The translations under genes were made by a program, and so were the position numbers. Positions 31,589-46,477 of a DNA stretch of 64,000 bases are shown piece after piece. Source of the stretch: Leucogyrophana mollusca (Eukaryota > Basidiomycota > Agaricomycetes > Boletales); the NCBI GenBank assembly GCA_021014945.1, contig MU266450.1:17598-81597 (forward strand), written 5' to 3'. The notes under the pieces are model-generated. The model was given only the letters and a program-made list of their open reading frames with translations, had not been told where the DNA came from and did no database searches. Each line of letters starts with the position of its first letter. Positions within the stretch are counted from its first letter, which is position 1.

Positions 31589-33142
31589 CTAGTAAGATCT
31601 ACTGACATCGTAAGAATGTACCCTAGACAAGTCCAGCGGTGGTGGTCTTTGCCCATCGTCATTAGAAGGGGTTCGCATTCTTGGACCTGACGGTCTGCGT
31701 TTACGTGGATGAAGGAGTGGATCGTACGAGGTGGAAGCGGGAGGCAACTCGGATGCAGGAAGCGTGACTCTTTTCGATGGAAATTCGAATGCACTAGGCG
31801 GGGGAGGCTTTCGCTTTACTCTGGTTGGCTCCTTCAATGCATTTTGTTTCGGCCACTCTCCCAGTGGTGGGGGAGAGGGCGGTGATGGAGGGGCCAGTTG
31901 GAAGGGAATGGATGATTGCACTTGATTGGGGTAGAAAAACGATACCGACGTACGCGGCCCCGCATCTGGAGAACGCGATAACGGAGAGCGTTGCGGCTGA
32001 GTGTGAATGAGTGCCGGAGCGGGGAGCGTGAGAGACAGTGCAGGTTTCGCTTCAGGGACCGAAGATGGGACATCGTAGTCCAACTGTTCAGCAGCTGGGA
32101 ACGGGGGGTTGAAGTGCTCAATTTCGTAATCAGAGCTGAGGCCAGCTCGATGAGTGTACATCGCCTTCACAGTTTCGGAAGGACGACGGGGTTGAGGAGC
32201 AAATATTTCGGGGGGCGGTCGCTTCTTGAAACGAGGTAGTACGGGGGAATTGGGAGCGCTGGGCAAACACTGTCGGGCTGTAGCCCGATTCAATTCACCT
32301 ATGTCGGCCTGCCATACAGCGGGATTCTCCCTCTGGCACGAGGCGGCCGTTAAGATCAAAAGAAGAAGATACAACAGCACTATCGGTCGGTGATCAGGGT
32401 TGGCACACAAAAGCATGCCAGCTGAGAGGACATACTTATAACTGTGCAGATCCAGGAGAAAGCAAGTAGCACACGGGTAGATGTACAGGAATCGACAGTG
32501 ACGTTTAGTGCTGTGGAATACAACAGATCAGTTTACGAAGGGTCACCTCAGGGTACGAATTACCTCCGCTATCACAAAACATATTGGAAGTGATCGCCGT
32601 TACTGCCGCAGCGCCAGCTATTCTCTCGATGAGAAAATATTCAGATGGACTAAAGGCTTCAAGTTGCGACGCACCGAGCTCAAGGGCCCAAAACAGTACA
32701 AGCCATGCGCACTCAAACCATACACGACCAGTGAACGGGTTGGTACAAATTAAGTCAGCGAAGATTCTACAGAAGATGTTGGCATGAGCAGTGTTTGCGT
32801 AGAGTGCAGACGCGACGTACACCGGGAAGATAAAGACGAGGAACACGGCGCCGACAAAAATCAAATAGACGTCGACTTGCACTAAAAACGATTATTAACA
32901 TCCAGTTGAAGGGAATAGAAACTGCAAGGGTCCACATACGTGCTTGTCCAGCGGACTGAGCAAGGCTATAGTTCCAGACCGCGACGCTGCATACAATCGC
33001 ATTACAGATAACAAAAAAGCCTGTTCAAAGTTGATCCAGAGAGGATGATATGCGAAAAGTCAGTCTAAACCAAATGAGGGTCACAAGGTTGGGCCACCAT
33101 ACCGAAAGCAACATAGCGAGCGAAGAACAAAGTCACTTTCAT
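31589..33142 (-). CDS. Four-span membrane protein with Pro-rich tail (family copy C)
   Basis: First exon from ATG 33142 (MKVTLFFARYVAFG) ends in a phase-1 intron; exon 2 is span 1 (FFVICNAIVCSVAVWNYSL) and ends in phase 1. Exon 3 carries span 2 (VYLIFVGAVFLVFIFPVYVA) and span 3 with VWFECAWLVLFWALELG; span 4 is formed by LLAFSWICTVI joined to MLLYLLLLILTAAS. Then come the motif ENPAVW and a tail of about 240 residues with PPP, KRKPPPP and RRPSGPR stretches to the stop at 31589. It is most like copy B (FEC[AG]W and [NY]PA[VI]W). Function unknown. Starts further upstream in the same frame lack an ATG. Confidence 0.77.
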
Positions 33143-33769
33143 TCTGACAACATGCGCATGGATGGGCAGACGAAGCGAGTGTGAGATAACCGCTCGGCGG
33201 CTCGTGGTGAGACGAGGAACGAAAGCGCTAACAAAGATCCAGCTTTGTGTGTAAGAAAGGCTGTCCTTGTGGTGCACAATCGTATCAAGCCAGTGGGAAG
33301 ACCCAAATACGTTTCAAACTCCGCGATGGGCGCTGACCACTATCAACTGGGACAACTGGGCAGTCGGAGGTGCTATGTGCTGTTGGCCAGGGGAAGCAAG
33401 GGTGAAACGTCGCAAGGCCGCTCAATACACAATCGACGTTAAACAAGGCTCTGCGGCATGCTTGGATTCAGGTATGCAAGAGACAGATTGGGTACGATAC
33501 AAATAGAATAGTGAATGTTGATGTAAGTATGGATCAATAAGATAAAAGGGGAAGCTGAAGTACTGGCAGTTACACGTTTCAATCATGATGTCGTCCGTCA
33601 GATAATGATAGCACCAGTGCAGCGAAGGAGATGAGTTTAGTAACGCTCCGCTGATACCGATGTGCCAGTGAGTTCTGGCACCCAATCAGCCCAACGCTGT
33701 GCGGCGATGGAGTGGGTGTGTGAGCCCAGGAGGGCGAGAGTGATTAATATCTTTAAGGATCAACCTCGA
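33143..33769. other. Intergenic, promoter of membrane protein C
   Basis: No supported coding sequence on either strand. Confidence 0.4.
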
Positions 33770-36700
33770 TCACGTCATTGAATCGGTCGAGTCCTCGGGC
33801 CGGCGTACGATGGGCGGTGGGCGAGAGAATGTCAAGGAATTATCCGAGGGTCTTGGAACAGGGTTCCTTGCACGGCCTTCTGGGCGAGCAGCTACAAAAG
33901 ACCGCACCTCAAGGGATTCATCCTGCAAGAGGTGTCCCACCAAATCGTGGACCTGCTGTGGTATCGACCCTGAACTGTTAAGGAAAAACTCTGCAGAGAT
34001 AATGAACGTCAGAAGCTGTGGCGGGGACAAGTAGTCACACTCACCATGGATAACACCTGCAAAACGGGCCACGCCAATACGAACGCCAACAATAGTGTCA
34101 TCGGCCAGGCGCCTCAAGGCCTCCCAGAATTCGACGTCATCTACAACAGTCACTGGGTGTTCTTGTTCCGAGGCAGACACAAGGGCTTGCTGGCACGCCA
34201 CAAACCTAATAGCATCACGTTAGAATCCGGCACACACAAAGCATGCATCAGCGCCTACGTCATTCGCTTGCGGTATGATGGAGAGCTGGCTAGAGCGAGG
34301 ATATCGGTCCGGAGTCTGTCAAGCACACTCGCCCAAAGTTGACGGGATTTCCACATCCGGGACATCTGGTGAAACTCAGGCATTCAGGCAACGGATGCCG
34401 CGAGGAAAACAGGGGTCTACATACCACTGACATGGCACCTTCTCGCACAGCGCCAACTTCGTCTTCTAAGCCTCGTTTTAAGAGACCATAAATATATCCG
34501 GGTTTTGAAGGGCCACCAGCCAAGTCGGCAAGTATCTTGATGACAGCTTCTCGTGCCCGCCAGCTGCGCAACCACCCCTCTTCCCAAATCTTGAGCAATC
34601 CCTGTAGAATCTCGTCTCTCCCCTTACCGTCACCCAAGGCTTCAACGAACAAGGGAACAGATTCGATCGCTTTTAACCTGATATCGGTATCTTCCTCGCA
34701 CCGCATCGCATCCCACCAAACAGCGACCAGATCTCTCTGGGCGTTCTCTGGCCCGATTATCTTTGCCAGATCTCCTAAACTAGCAGCAAGTGTACGCCTT
34801 ATCTTCATAGAGCGATTCTGAGCTAAAGTGAGGTACAAGGCACGAAGTTCGCCCCATCGTGAACGGCCAAGTGTGAGAGCCACAGCAGGATAGTTGAAAG
34901 CACACGCCAACGGACGTGCGGGGTCGTCGTAGAATGGGTCCAGCGCGGAGTTAGCTATGGATCGGCACCCCGTCAACTTGACATTTAGCCTTCAAATTAA
35001 CTTGGTCTAGCCATACCTGAAAGCTGATGCGGAGGTCTTCTAGACGGCTGTAGCGACCGTTGCCCCCGAGCGCGACGATCTTCTTCCCTTCCCAGGAAGA
35101 GTCGGAGAAGTTCTCCTGGTGGTCCCTCCTCGTCCAGATGGAAGGTATAGACGACCTCCCCTAATGACTCAAGCACGCCGGACCGGACTGAACCAGACTC
35201 GTCTAGGGATAGCGGCATGATAGTGGACAGTGCCACCGAGCGTCGTAGTGGGGGCGGTAAACGAGTTAAAATAGCAGGAAGCGCAAAAAGGGAAGAGTGC
35301 CGGACATGCCATACCGGATCTGCTCGTAGGGACTCGAATAAAGGGAGCTGATGTACAAAAGGGGTGAGCTGATTTCGGAGGGCAAGTAGACGTACGCACC
35401 AATGAACAGAGAACGATCTCTTCCGGTACAACTTTGGCCAGAGCCCCAAGGGCGAAGGATGCTTCTCTCCTTACCCAGTAGACAGGGTCTCTCCCAACTC
35501 GCTCAACTTCTTTCACAAAAGCAACTTTTGTCTCGGTACGCAACGACCCTGTGCAGATCCAACATAGTCAAAACCGGGCAAAATACACGATACAATTTCC
35601 CATCCGTTAAGGGTGAAAAAGACGTACCCCCGGCGGCAACAGCAGCTATTAAGCTCATGCTTGATAGTCGTCCTACAGCAGCTTGCTCGCTGGGATCCAC
35701 CTCGTACTCTTCTCCTGCTGGAGGGGTGTCTCCTCCACCAGGAGAAAGCCCTGATTGAGTGGGGGAAGAACCATCTGCTTCCATATGGCGAGAAATGGTG
35801 GTCACGGGTGATGTATCGACAGGCTGGAATTGATTACCGCGCTGGGGAGGAGGTACACCGGGAGGAGGGCTTGGCAATGTCGAAGGTGATGGAACTGATG
35901 TCAAGGGGGATTCCGACACGGGAGGTGCTGCGAAAGAGGTCAATTCCGGAAAATACGGATTAACCACGGCTTCTCTCGGTGGCTCGGCGTCCATAACGTT
36001 TGTTGCGACATGGCGGTCAACCACCATCTCACTAGGGGTTCCGGCATCGTACCATACCTCGTTGGTGTCATCGCTCTCCGCACCTGAGTCCAACCGCCCC
36101 ATTCCGATGACAAGCTGGTAAATGATTTCTTCCTCGAACAATCTTCTCTCTTGCTGACCAAATAACCCGCATTGCAAGTCGGTTGTAGACTCCGTGTCAC
36201 GGTGAGATTCACGTTCTGTTTTGTGAGGCTGTTCCAACAGATCGTCTGCCATCCGCATCTTCCCCAAGATCTCGACGACGGCAAGTCTGGTGGGACCGCT
36301 GACCATACCATTGGGGCTGAGCAGCAGTGTCCCTAGTATAGGTGTGAAGGCCTGGACAGAGATCAGGGTGATCTCGTCCGACTGCTGTTGCAGACTATAG
36401 TCACCAGGTTCTCCAGATTCCTCCACCACATGGCAGCGCTGTTCCGTGGAGCGTTCGCATAAGATGCCCATCGACGTGGTCAAGTGGGAGAAGACCAACC
36501 GTAAGGAACCACCAGATGATAGCAACTAGTTCGGAAGCAAGAGCTTCTTTGACCGCTTCATCTGAACATCTAGTCAAACTCTCGCTGAATGGTGCAGGCA
36601 CTCGCGCCACTCTTACCTTCGTCCATCGCAAGACTAGGTAGAAGCGGGAGGACATACTCGACCGCTTCCAGAGGAGTTACCTGGGCGAGAAATGTCGGGA

Positions 36701-37272
36701 GTGCATGTGAAATATATATCCTGAGGGCAAAAGGTTCAGCGACACCTGAAAATCAATCTACTGCCACTGTACCTATGATGGGCAGATCTACTACGAGAAA
36801 AAAGGTATATCTTCTCGAGGGTGCTTAAACCTTCATCATCGAGAGTAAAATCTAGTGCGAAATCGGGCGAAGAAAGGACGTCAAGCGGAGGTATTGTCTC
36901 CAATTCATCCGATTGCGGAGGGAACCGAGGATTACTGGGTGGCGGTGACGGTGGCCTGACATTGACTGTAAGCTCTGGCGCTGGTTCAGAGGAGGCCGCA
37001 GGTGGATCTTCGGCCCTTGGAGACGTCAACGGAGTGGATGGCGGAGTGTAGAAGGTAAGAGGTGGCGAGTCAAATGGATTATCTCGAGTTGAAGGCGACG
37101 CAGTGGGAGATAGAGAGAATGCACCCAAGAGTTGCGGAGGTGCCAAATTTATGTGCGACGGAGGCTCACTCGCCCTGGAGGTAGCTGGTTGCTGTAAATG
37201 GGACTGCGGCGATGCATCCTCGGTGGCATGATTGCTGTGTTGAAAGTCAACTAGAGACACTACATTACCCAT
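33770..37272 (-). CDS. HEAT-repeat protein, probable protein phosphatase 4 regulatory subunit 1 (PPP4R1-like)
   Basis: About ten exons from ATG 37272 (MGNVVSLVDFQHSNHATED). The first 140 residues are a disordered Pro/Ser-rich segment; then LSTLEKIYLFSRSRSAHH begins a HEAT/ARM solenoid including EAVKEALASELVAIIWWFLT, PILGTLLLSPNGM, VSGPTRLAVVEILGKMRMAD, a second disordered insert, and later repeats VGRDPVYWVRREASFALGAL, VWHVRHSSLFALPAIL, SMKIRRTLAASLGDLAKIIG and DDTIVGVRIGVARFAGV. The order and the LEKIYLFSRS start resemble the PPP4R1 family, which binds the PP4 catalytic subunit. The C-terminus (RRPEDSTDSMT) is disordered. The family name rests on memory of motif order, not on a search; another HEAT scaffold is possible. 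Confidence 0.72.
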
Positions 37273-38018
37273 GATTGCATAAGATATGGCGAGCCAGAGG
37301 AAAGAAGATGCAGAAAGACAAACTTGAGCAAAGGCTGGTTTAAAGGCCTTTAAGCTGGCAACCGCGCGACGAAGTGTGGGGGACACGAGGTCGGTGGGCT
37401 GGGTAAGGAAACCAGGTAAATGGGAGATGACGCAAGGCAGGAAGGCAGCAGTGAGTCTAGTTAGTTCTGGGATGAATTCATATTACAACGGAAACGGACG
37501 CATTACTGAGGAATAAGACTGATACCGTGAGCGATGTACTTCACGGTGAAAATTTTCAACTGAAGCAAGGGTTAATGTGGGCGCTGGGACAGGTTCCGAG
37601 GTGACGTGCAGGCCCTGGGGTAAGGACACGATGTGGGCACGCAGAGCGGAAGCGTAGCGGCAGCTGAGGAAAATGCTAATAAAAAAAGGTAAGAAGGAAT
37701 AAAACAGACGAGTAAAGACCGGGACGGAGTCTGGGGAGTATACGCACGAAGGAGTTGTACAAAAACAGGTCGAAATAGGGTCGAAAGCCAAATTGGACGG
37801 AAAATGGGGATGATAGAGTGGGCAAGTCCAGATTCGGCTCAGTATTCTCTGTGATGTCATCGGTTATTATTGCGCACAAGGTACATCTTTGACGTCACAA
37901 GACGTGGTCAATTTTCCTTCTATTGACTTCTATGGACATTCCGCCCACATTTTATGTCACACGCTGCTTTGTATACCTCATTTTTCCTAAAAATTTCGTC
38001 CGAAACGCGAAATGTCCT
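37273..38018. other. Intergenic region with an unproven small minus-strand frame
   Basis: Minus-strand frames at 37860-37680 (with FGFRPYFDLFLYNSF) and 37680-37500 (SCRYASALRAHIVSLPQGLH) have a plausible intron between them, but the phases of the candidate splice sites do not match and no family is recognised. It may be a small gene, or 5' UTR of the PPP4R1-like gene. Confidence 0.3.
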
Positions 38019-39727
<1,709 letters not shown>

Positions 39728-39784
39728 TTCTTCTCTGGTGGAGTTTGACAGATGATTGTAAACTTGTTTGATTCTGGCAGTCAT

Positions 39785-40674
39785 GGATGATTTGCGATAA
39801 GAAGCCGAAATAATCGAGTGGGGAGGTATCTGAGCAACTACACGGTGATTTAACGGTACCAGAGCAAACGTACCTCTGATTGTCGACCAAAGCGCATGTG
39901 ATTTAGGCAAGTGAATAGCCGTTTCAGAAAGAGGTCACCGAGGACATGAAGCGTTGTACTTACGTCGTTGCGAGGAGGCAACAAGCGCTGGTGGGAGATG
40001 GGAAGGGTCACAGGCTGCGCTGGAGAGACCACAGTATCTATATATGAAGTGCTGCTGAACTATCGTGCACCGATTCAGATGATGGATAGCAGATAGAAAG
40101 CTGCCGATTCGAGTCATGCGGCGACAACAGGGCTCGGTAGGCTAGCCAACTGTCATGTCCGCACCTCCCCGATGTGACCCGCTCAAGATCCACTCTCCTC
40201 CGTGCTCTCTTCCGCACCGCGAAGAAAAGAACAGACTGCGTACATAGAAACCTTGGTGGAGTTTGAGCCAGGTTGACTCCTTTATAAAAGCATCGCAAGT
40301 CCTTACGTATAGGATACCCCACGGTATGGGCAATGTCATCACCGTGGTGACGTCGAACAATACAGACAGGTCACCGAGTTGACCAAAATATATCCTGTCA
40401 TTATTATATTCGTTATGAAAACAAGGTCCTCTATTACAACGATACAAGAGCCCTGGCGGAGGGCGCAAACGTCCATTCCGCAGGTCTGGAACAATGGCGT
40501 AGTAGTAATGGTATCACGACTATGGGGTGGGAAAGAAAGGTGGCGAGGGGAAAGTGCAATGGATCATACTCCATTGGAGAATGTCTCGATAGATAATGGA
40601 ATGCCGCAGAACGTGATAAGTGTGGTAGGATGGCGCCGGGATGGGGGAGGGGGAGGTGGGGAGGGCTAACACTG
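39785..40674. other. Intergenic: aminotransferase promoter
   Basis: An in-frame extension of the aminotransferase runs to about 39910. TTTATAAAAG at 40275-40284 is a possible TATA element on either strand. A poly-G stretch lies near 40642-40663. No other gene supported. Confidence 0.4.
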
Positions 40675-40961
40675 TCATGCAGTGGCCATCTTCGATGCCA
40701 CAGTCCGTTCGCTCTCCAGTTTCGCCTTGTTCCGTTCAAAAGCTTGCTGCCGACAGTCTTCCAAGTTATTGCAGCTGTGATGTTCGGGCAGGCGGTGCTG
40801 CGCAGATCATAATGAATGAGATGTAGTCAAGACATGGACGGTGAAAAACTCACAGCTCCGCAGAATTCAGCTCGACAATGGGGACATTGGCCGACTATAC
40901 GAAGAACAGCAGAGTTGCAGGGAGTCTCGCTCTGAAGCTGGCAACGTTTCTTGGCGGCCAT
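40675..40961 (-). CDS. AN1-type zinc finger mini-protein
   Basis: Exons 40961-40854 and 40797-40675 join in phase 0 (donor GTGAGT, acceptor GCGCAG) to 76 residues. The protein is little more than one AN1 finger: C7, C15, the pair C26-x2-C29 in GQCPHC, C34 in EFCGA, then HRLPEHHSC and a final Cys (LEDC), followed by a basic helix (QQAFERNKAKLESERTVASK). AN1 fingers occur in stress-associated and ubiquitin-pathway proteins such as yeast Cuz1; here no ubiquitin-like or A20 partner domain is attached. Spacing of the zinc ligands fits the family, so folding seems likely. Partner and role are unknown. Confidence 0.85.
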
Positions 40962-41864
40962 TGGAGATGATAGCTGTACGTATAGGTTACGGATGTGAGG
41001 TGAACTAGTACGACGTCAGAAGGTGCAAGAGATATTGGGAAGTAGAGAGCTTACACAAGAGGCGAACGGACGTGCAAGTATGTGAGAGCGGGTGAAGATG
41101 GTGGTGGCACCGGAAGAAAGGCTTTATAAATCCAGCACAGCTCGGGGACGCGTCAGCCAGCCCAATCTCAGATCGTCCACGGTCGCCACGTGCTTGCTGG
41201 GGGAATTGCCGCTTATGGAGTGTGGCAGTGGGCATCGGCGACCCGAAATCCCCGGAAGCAGGAGTGCTTGATCCCTCGGCCATTGAGGCAGCAGAAAAAT
41301 ACCGTGGAGGTTCGTTGTAAGACCGCAGATGGCAGTTCTACGCGAAAGCACCGCCCATATACGCTGAACTCCCAGTGGTGTCTCGGAAGAGGGTGTCTTC
41401 GAGGTTACCGGCGTCGATAACCATCACTCGCCGCGAGGCACAGATGCATCAGGATGCATCATGCTTATAGTGCGTGCTAGCAGTTGTTCCGAGAGCATGT
41501 CGTCAAGCGCCTATGTGTTGCTCGCCGCTCACCTCACCATGTACATGGGAACGGCAGGAGGCATCCAGATACTAGGCCCGGTACACTCGCACTTTCTTTC
41601 CGGTGAGTTGCTCTCGGATGGTGGAGCGTAAGGCAAAGTATCTCACTGGCAGTGATATCGCTGAAGAAATAATAAAATATCGTCAGGATGAGTGGTGCAC
41701 GATAGACACGACGTGGCGCTTGCTAATGCTACAAACAAGACAACTGCGAACACACGACCAGATAACCCACTTTGAGAAACTGTCTCAAGTATTAATGGTG
41801 CTCACTTTGAGTGAATCCAGTGACAAACTTGCATCATATGGGCACTAAAATCATTCCAAATATA
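40962..41864. other. Intergenic region upstream of AN1 gene
   Basis: TTTATAAA at 41122-41129 may be the TATA element of the minus-strand AN1 gene. No gene seen in 41200-41860. Confidence 0.4.
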
Positions 41865-41967
41865 TCGGGTGTGGTGTAACGGTTAACATTGCTGTCTTTC
41901 AAGCAACTTGATTACCAAATCAGCTTGTGAGGCCACAGCGGCCCCGGGTTCGACTCCCGGCATCCGA
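41865..41967 (+). tRNA. tRNA-Glu (TTC) with a 32-nt intron
   Basis: Acceptor strands TCGGGTG (41865-41871) and CATCCGA (41961-41967) pair, including one G-T pair. The D-arm has GTGTAACGGTTAACAT, the anticodon stem GCTGT (41891-41895) pairs with ACAGC (41935-41939), the loop shows CT-TTC-A so the anticodon is TTC (glutamate), and the T-arm CCGGG-TTCGACT-CCCGG is perfect. About 32 nt (roughly 41902-41933) between anticodon-loop position 37 and the 3' stem form the intron, at the standard place. Confidence 0.92.
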
Positions 41968-42582
41968 ATACTTTTTCCACATTGATGCAACATGCCATTT
42001 GTGCCTTGCCACCACATTCGCACCCACAGTCCCTTCCACAGCGTGCCATGATCAATATCAGCCAATCCCCGGGTAGTTGCATCCCGTTGGTATTTGGATG
42101 AGGAGCCACCTTTCCAATTCAACGGTCCTTGGTAGCGTGATGTCAGGCTAATGTCTCCTGCTTGACTTCAAAGTCCCAGGCCTCGCCAATTTCCAGGATT
42201 TCTCATTAATTTTCCCTGAGAGCCTGCTCCCAGGTGTTCCCTGGTTTGAGTGGGATGTCAGAGTTCCCCAGACTGACAGCTGGAAATCGGCACCCCTTCT
42301 TTCCGGCAGCTAAAGCACTGTACCGCAGTATACGACTGGTCCTGAACTCTGTTCAAAAGGTATCCTGACGCCCCCGCTGGTCCAAATGGACCTCCTTGGT
42401 ATTACATGTATTGCCAGGTATTGCCTACCAGCCCGGAGAGCCCCCCTTGTCATGGTCAATGGCATACTTGGGTATTCCAATTTAGCAATCATGGAGTCAC
42501 GTTACGACACCAATTTTGATTGACTCGACCGAGGACAACTGCATAACCCTTTTCATCTCATCTTCAACTATTCGCTATAATC
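41968..42582. other. Intergenic region next to tRNA-Glu, possible transposon remnant
   Basis: Between tRNA-Glu and argininosuccinate lyase. The sequence holds several short repeated phrases (for example GATGTCAG twice, near 42139 and 42255, and CCAGGTATTGCC-like units near 42413) and has no coding frame with similarity. Integration next to tRNA genes is common for some LTR retroelements, but no terminal repeat could be delimited. Confidence 0.25.
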
Positions 42583-44329
<1,747 letters not shown>

Positions 44330-44725
44330 AACTGACGCGCAGTCCGATAAATGCAAAATTGTGCATCCCCTGTGTCTATGGATAGAACATGTAGTAATGC
44401 AGTGTAGTTTTGCTGGAGAGGGGAAAGATATCTATACGCCCAAACCACGTACCTGTGCATCGTGTGGAACCAAGTGCGGCCTCACAAAACCGAACTCGGT
44501 GTTTGTTACAATTTGTTGAGTACCGCCCCTTTAGCGCACAATAGTCGTCGACCGACATCGCCCTCTGCGTCCCGGATTTTACACTTACGCTGTGGTCATT
44601 TATCCACCGCAGCACTTCATCTCACGCAGGCCAGTTTACAGCGCCGAGTATTTGAACGTCGGTTCTGTTTGTTCTCGTCTTGTTCTTCATTTGCACCACC
44701 ACTACCACCACCTTGACAACACACC
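44330..44725. other. Intergenic: lyase 3' end and syntaxin promoter
   Basis: Contains a CCACCACTACCACCACC tract just upstream of the syntaxin start. Nothing else recognised. Confidence 0.4.
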
Positions 44726-46142
44726 ATGGATCGACTAGCTGCAATGAGGGTGAGTGTCAAAACTTTTTCAGTGCAGGATAATAACCTGACGAAACATTGA
44801 AGGCCCAACAGCAGGGCGGCAACTCGTGCGTATTGAGTGGCTCCCGCGGTTTCCTTCGCAGATTTCTGACGTTGTCTGAATGGTAGCAACTCGTACAGTC
44901 AGGTATCAGGAGGTTACCAGAGTAGCAGAGCAAACCCGTATTCTCAGCGAGACGACCATTCCTACGAGATGTCCGACGTCAAGGACAGCAGCACGAATCT
45001 GACCGGCGACATGAGCGACATGTCTGCCTTTTACTCTGAGGTGGGCATTGTCTGCTGTCGTTCTATCCAAACCGGCTCATATAAAGCATCGTCCAGATCT
45101 CTTCTATTCAAGACAGTCTTAAGACTTTCAATGCCAACGTCGCTCGCGTGGATGAGCTGCATTCTCGTTCCCTAAACAACACCGACGACGCTGCTGCGCA
45201 GCGGAATGCCTCTCAGCTAGAGGAGCTTGTGGAGGATACGAGCGCTCTTAGTGCTACCCTCAAGCGACGAATCAAGGCTTTGGAGAGGCAAGGTGGAAGT
45301 GGACGAGATGGTCAAATTCGCAAGCAACAGGTAATGCACACTATAATGAGCACCGTTACTGGCCTTTGACTGTTTTCAACCAGACCGCTTTAGTCAAGTC
45401 AAAGTTCGTCGACGCAATCCAGAATTATCAGACTGTTGAGCAACAATATCGCCAAAAGTACAAGCAACGCATGGAGAGGCAGTTCAAGATTGGTAGGTCG
45501 TTTCTCCGTCGAGATCGTCCTCCTGCTTACCGCCTTTTGACAGTTAAACCTGATGCTACACCCGAGGAAGTGAGAGCGGCCGTAAATGACGACAGTGGAG
45601 GACAGATATTCAGTCAAGCAGTGCGTACACACTTTGGGCTATCCGCCAGCAACAATGCCGCAGCCATAGTGACAACTGTTGTGCCGCTAGCTCATGAACT
45701 CCAACCGATATGGTGAATCTCGAGCAGCTTATCGCGAAGTGCAGGAGCGACACCAAGACATCAAACGTATCGAGCAAACGATAGCTGAGCTCGCACAGTT
45801 GTTCAATGATGTGAGTTCATAATATCGACTATTTTTCATAGCTCACACCGGCATTAGATGAGTGTGCTTGTTGAGCAGCAGGATGAAACCATAAACACTA
45901 TCCAAGCTACGACAGAAGTGGTCGAAAAGGACACCGAGGCAGGGTATGTCCCCGTTAATCCTATAAACGCTACACAGTAGCTCATGCCTCGTTACAGTCT
46001 TGGACACACAGAGAAAGCTGTAGCGTCTGCTCGCTCCGCCCGCAAAAAGCGATGGATCTGCTTCATCCTGACGCTCGTCATCCTCGCCATCATTGCAATT
46101 GTTGTGGCTGTCATCATCACCAACAACCAGAAAAAGACTTAA
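44726..46142 (+). CDS. Plasma membrane syntaxin (Sso1-type t-SNARE)
   Basis: Begins at ATG 44726 with a very short first exon (MDRLAAMR) followed by AQQQGGNS and a Ser/Tyr/Gln-rich segment. The Habc part includes MSDMSAFYSE, DELHSRSLNN and LSATLKRRIKALERQGG; the SNARE motif includes IEQTIAELAQLFNDMSVLVE and QQDETINTIQATTEVVEKDT, with the central glutamine (Q-SNARE); the C-terminal anchor is WICFILTLVILAIIAIVVAV followed by IITNNQKKT. Seven or eight introns of about 50-60 nt. It is expected to pair with Sec9 and Snc at the plasma membrane to fuse secretory vesicles. Stop TAA at 46140-46142; no defects. Confidence 0.93.
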
Positions 46143-46477
46143 AGCACTTGATGCATTCATCGCCCTCGTATGTGAGGCTCGTTATTTTTGATCTCCTTTA
46201 GTCTGGACTTCCCATCTCGGTTGCCTAAACATCACACTCCTTGCCCATAGTCTTGTTCGTCAAGTTCCGGATACCTCTCTTGTCATCCCGTACATAGCTT
46301 TACATTCTCTTTGCATCTTTATCATCTTTCTAATCGATCTAGTAACATGGTCGTATATATATTGGGTGCATGGACATCGGACACTACAACGATTCTTACG
46401 AATGTCATGCATGATGCAAGTCAATTGGTATCGATTGGTCAACAAAGTTGATATAGTCTCGTCTTTTAAAGGGTGCT
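46143..46477. other. Intergenic between convergent genes
   Basis: 3' UTRs of the syntaxin and the FAR-17a-like gene. Nothing else recognised. Confidence 0.4.
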
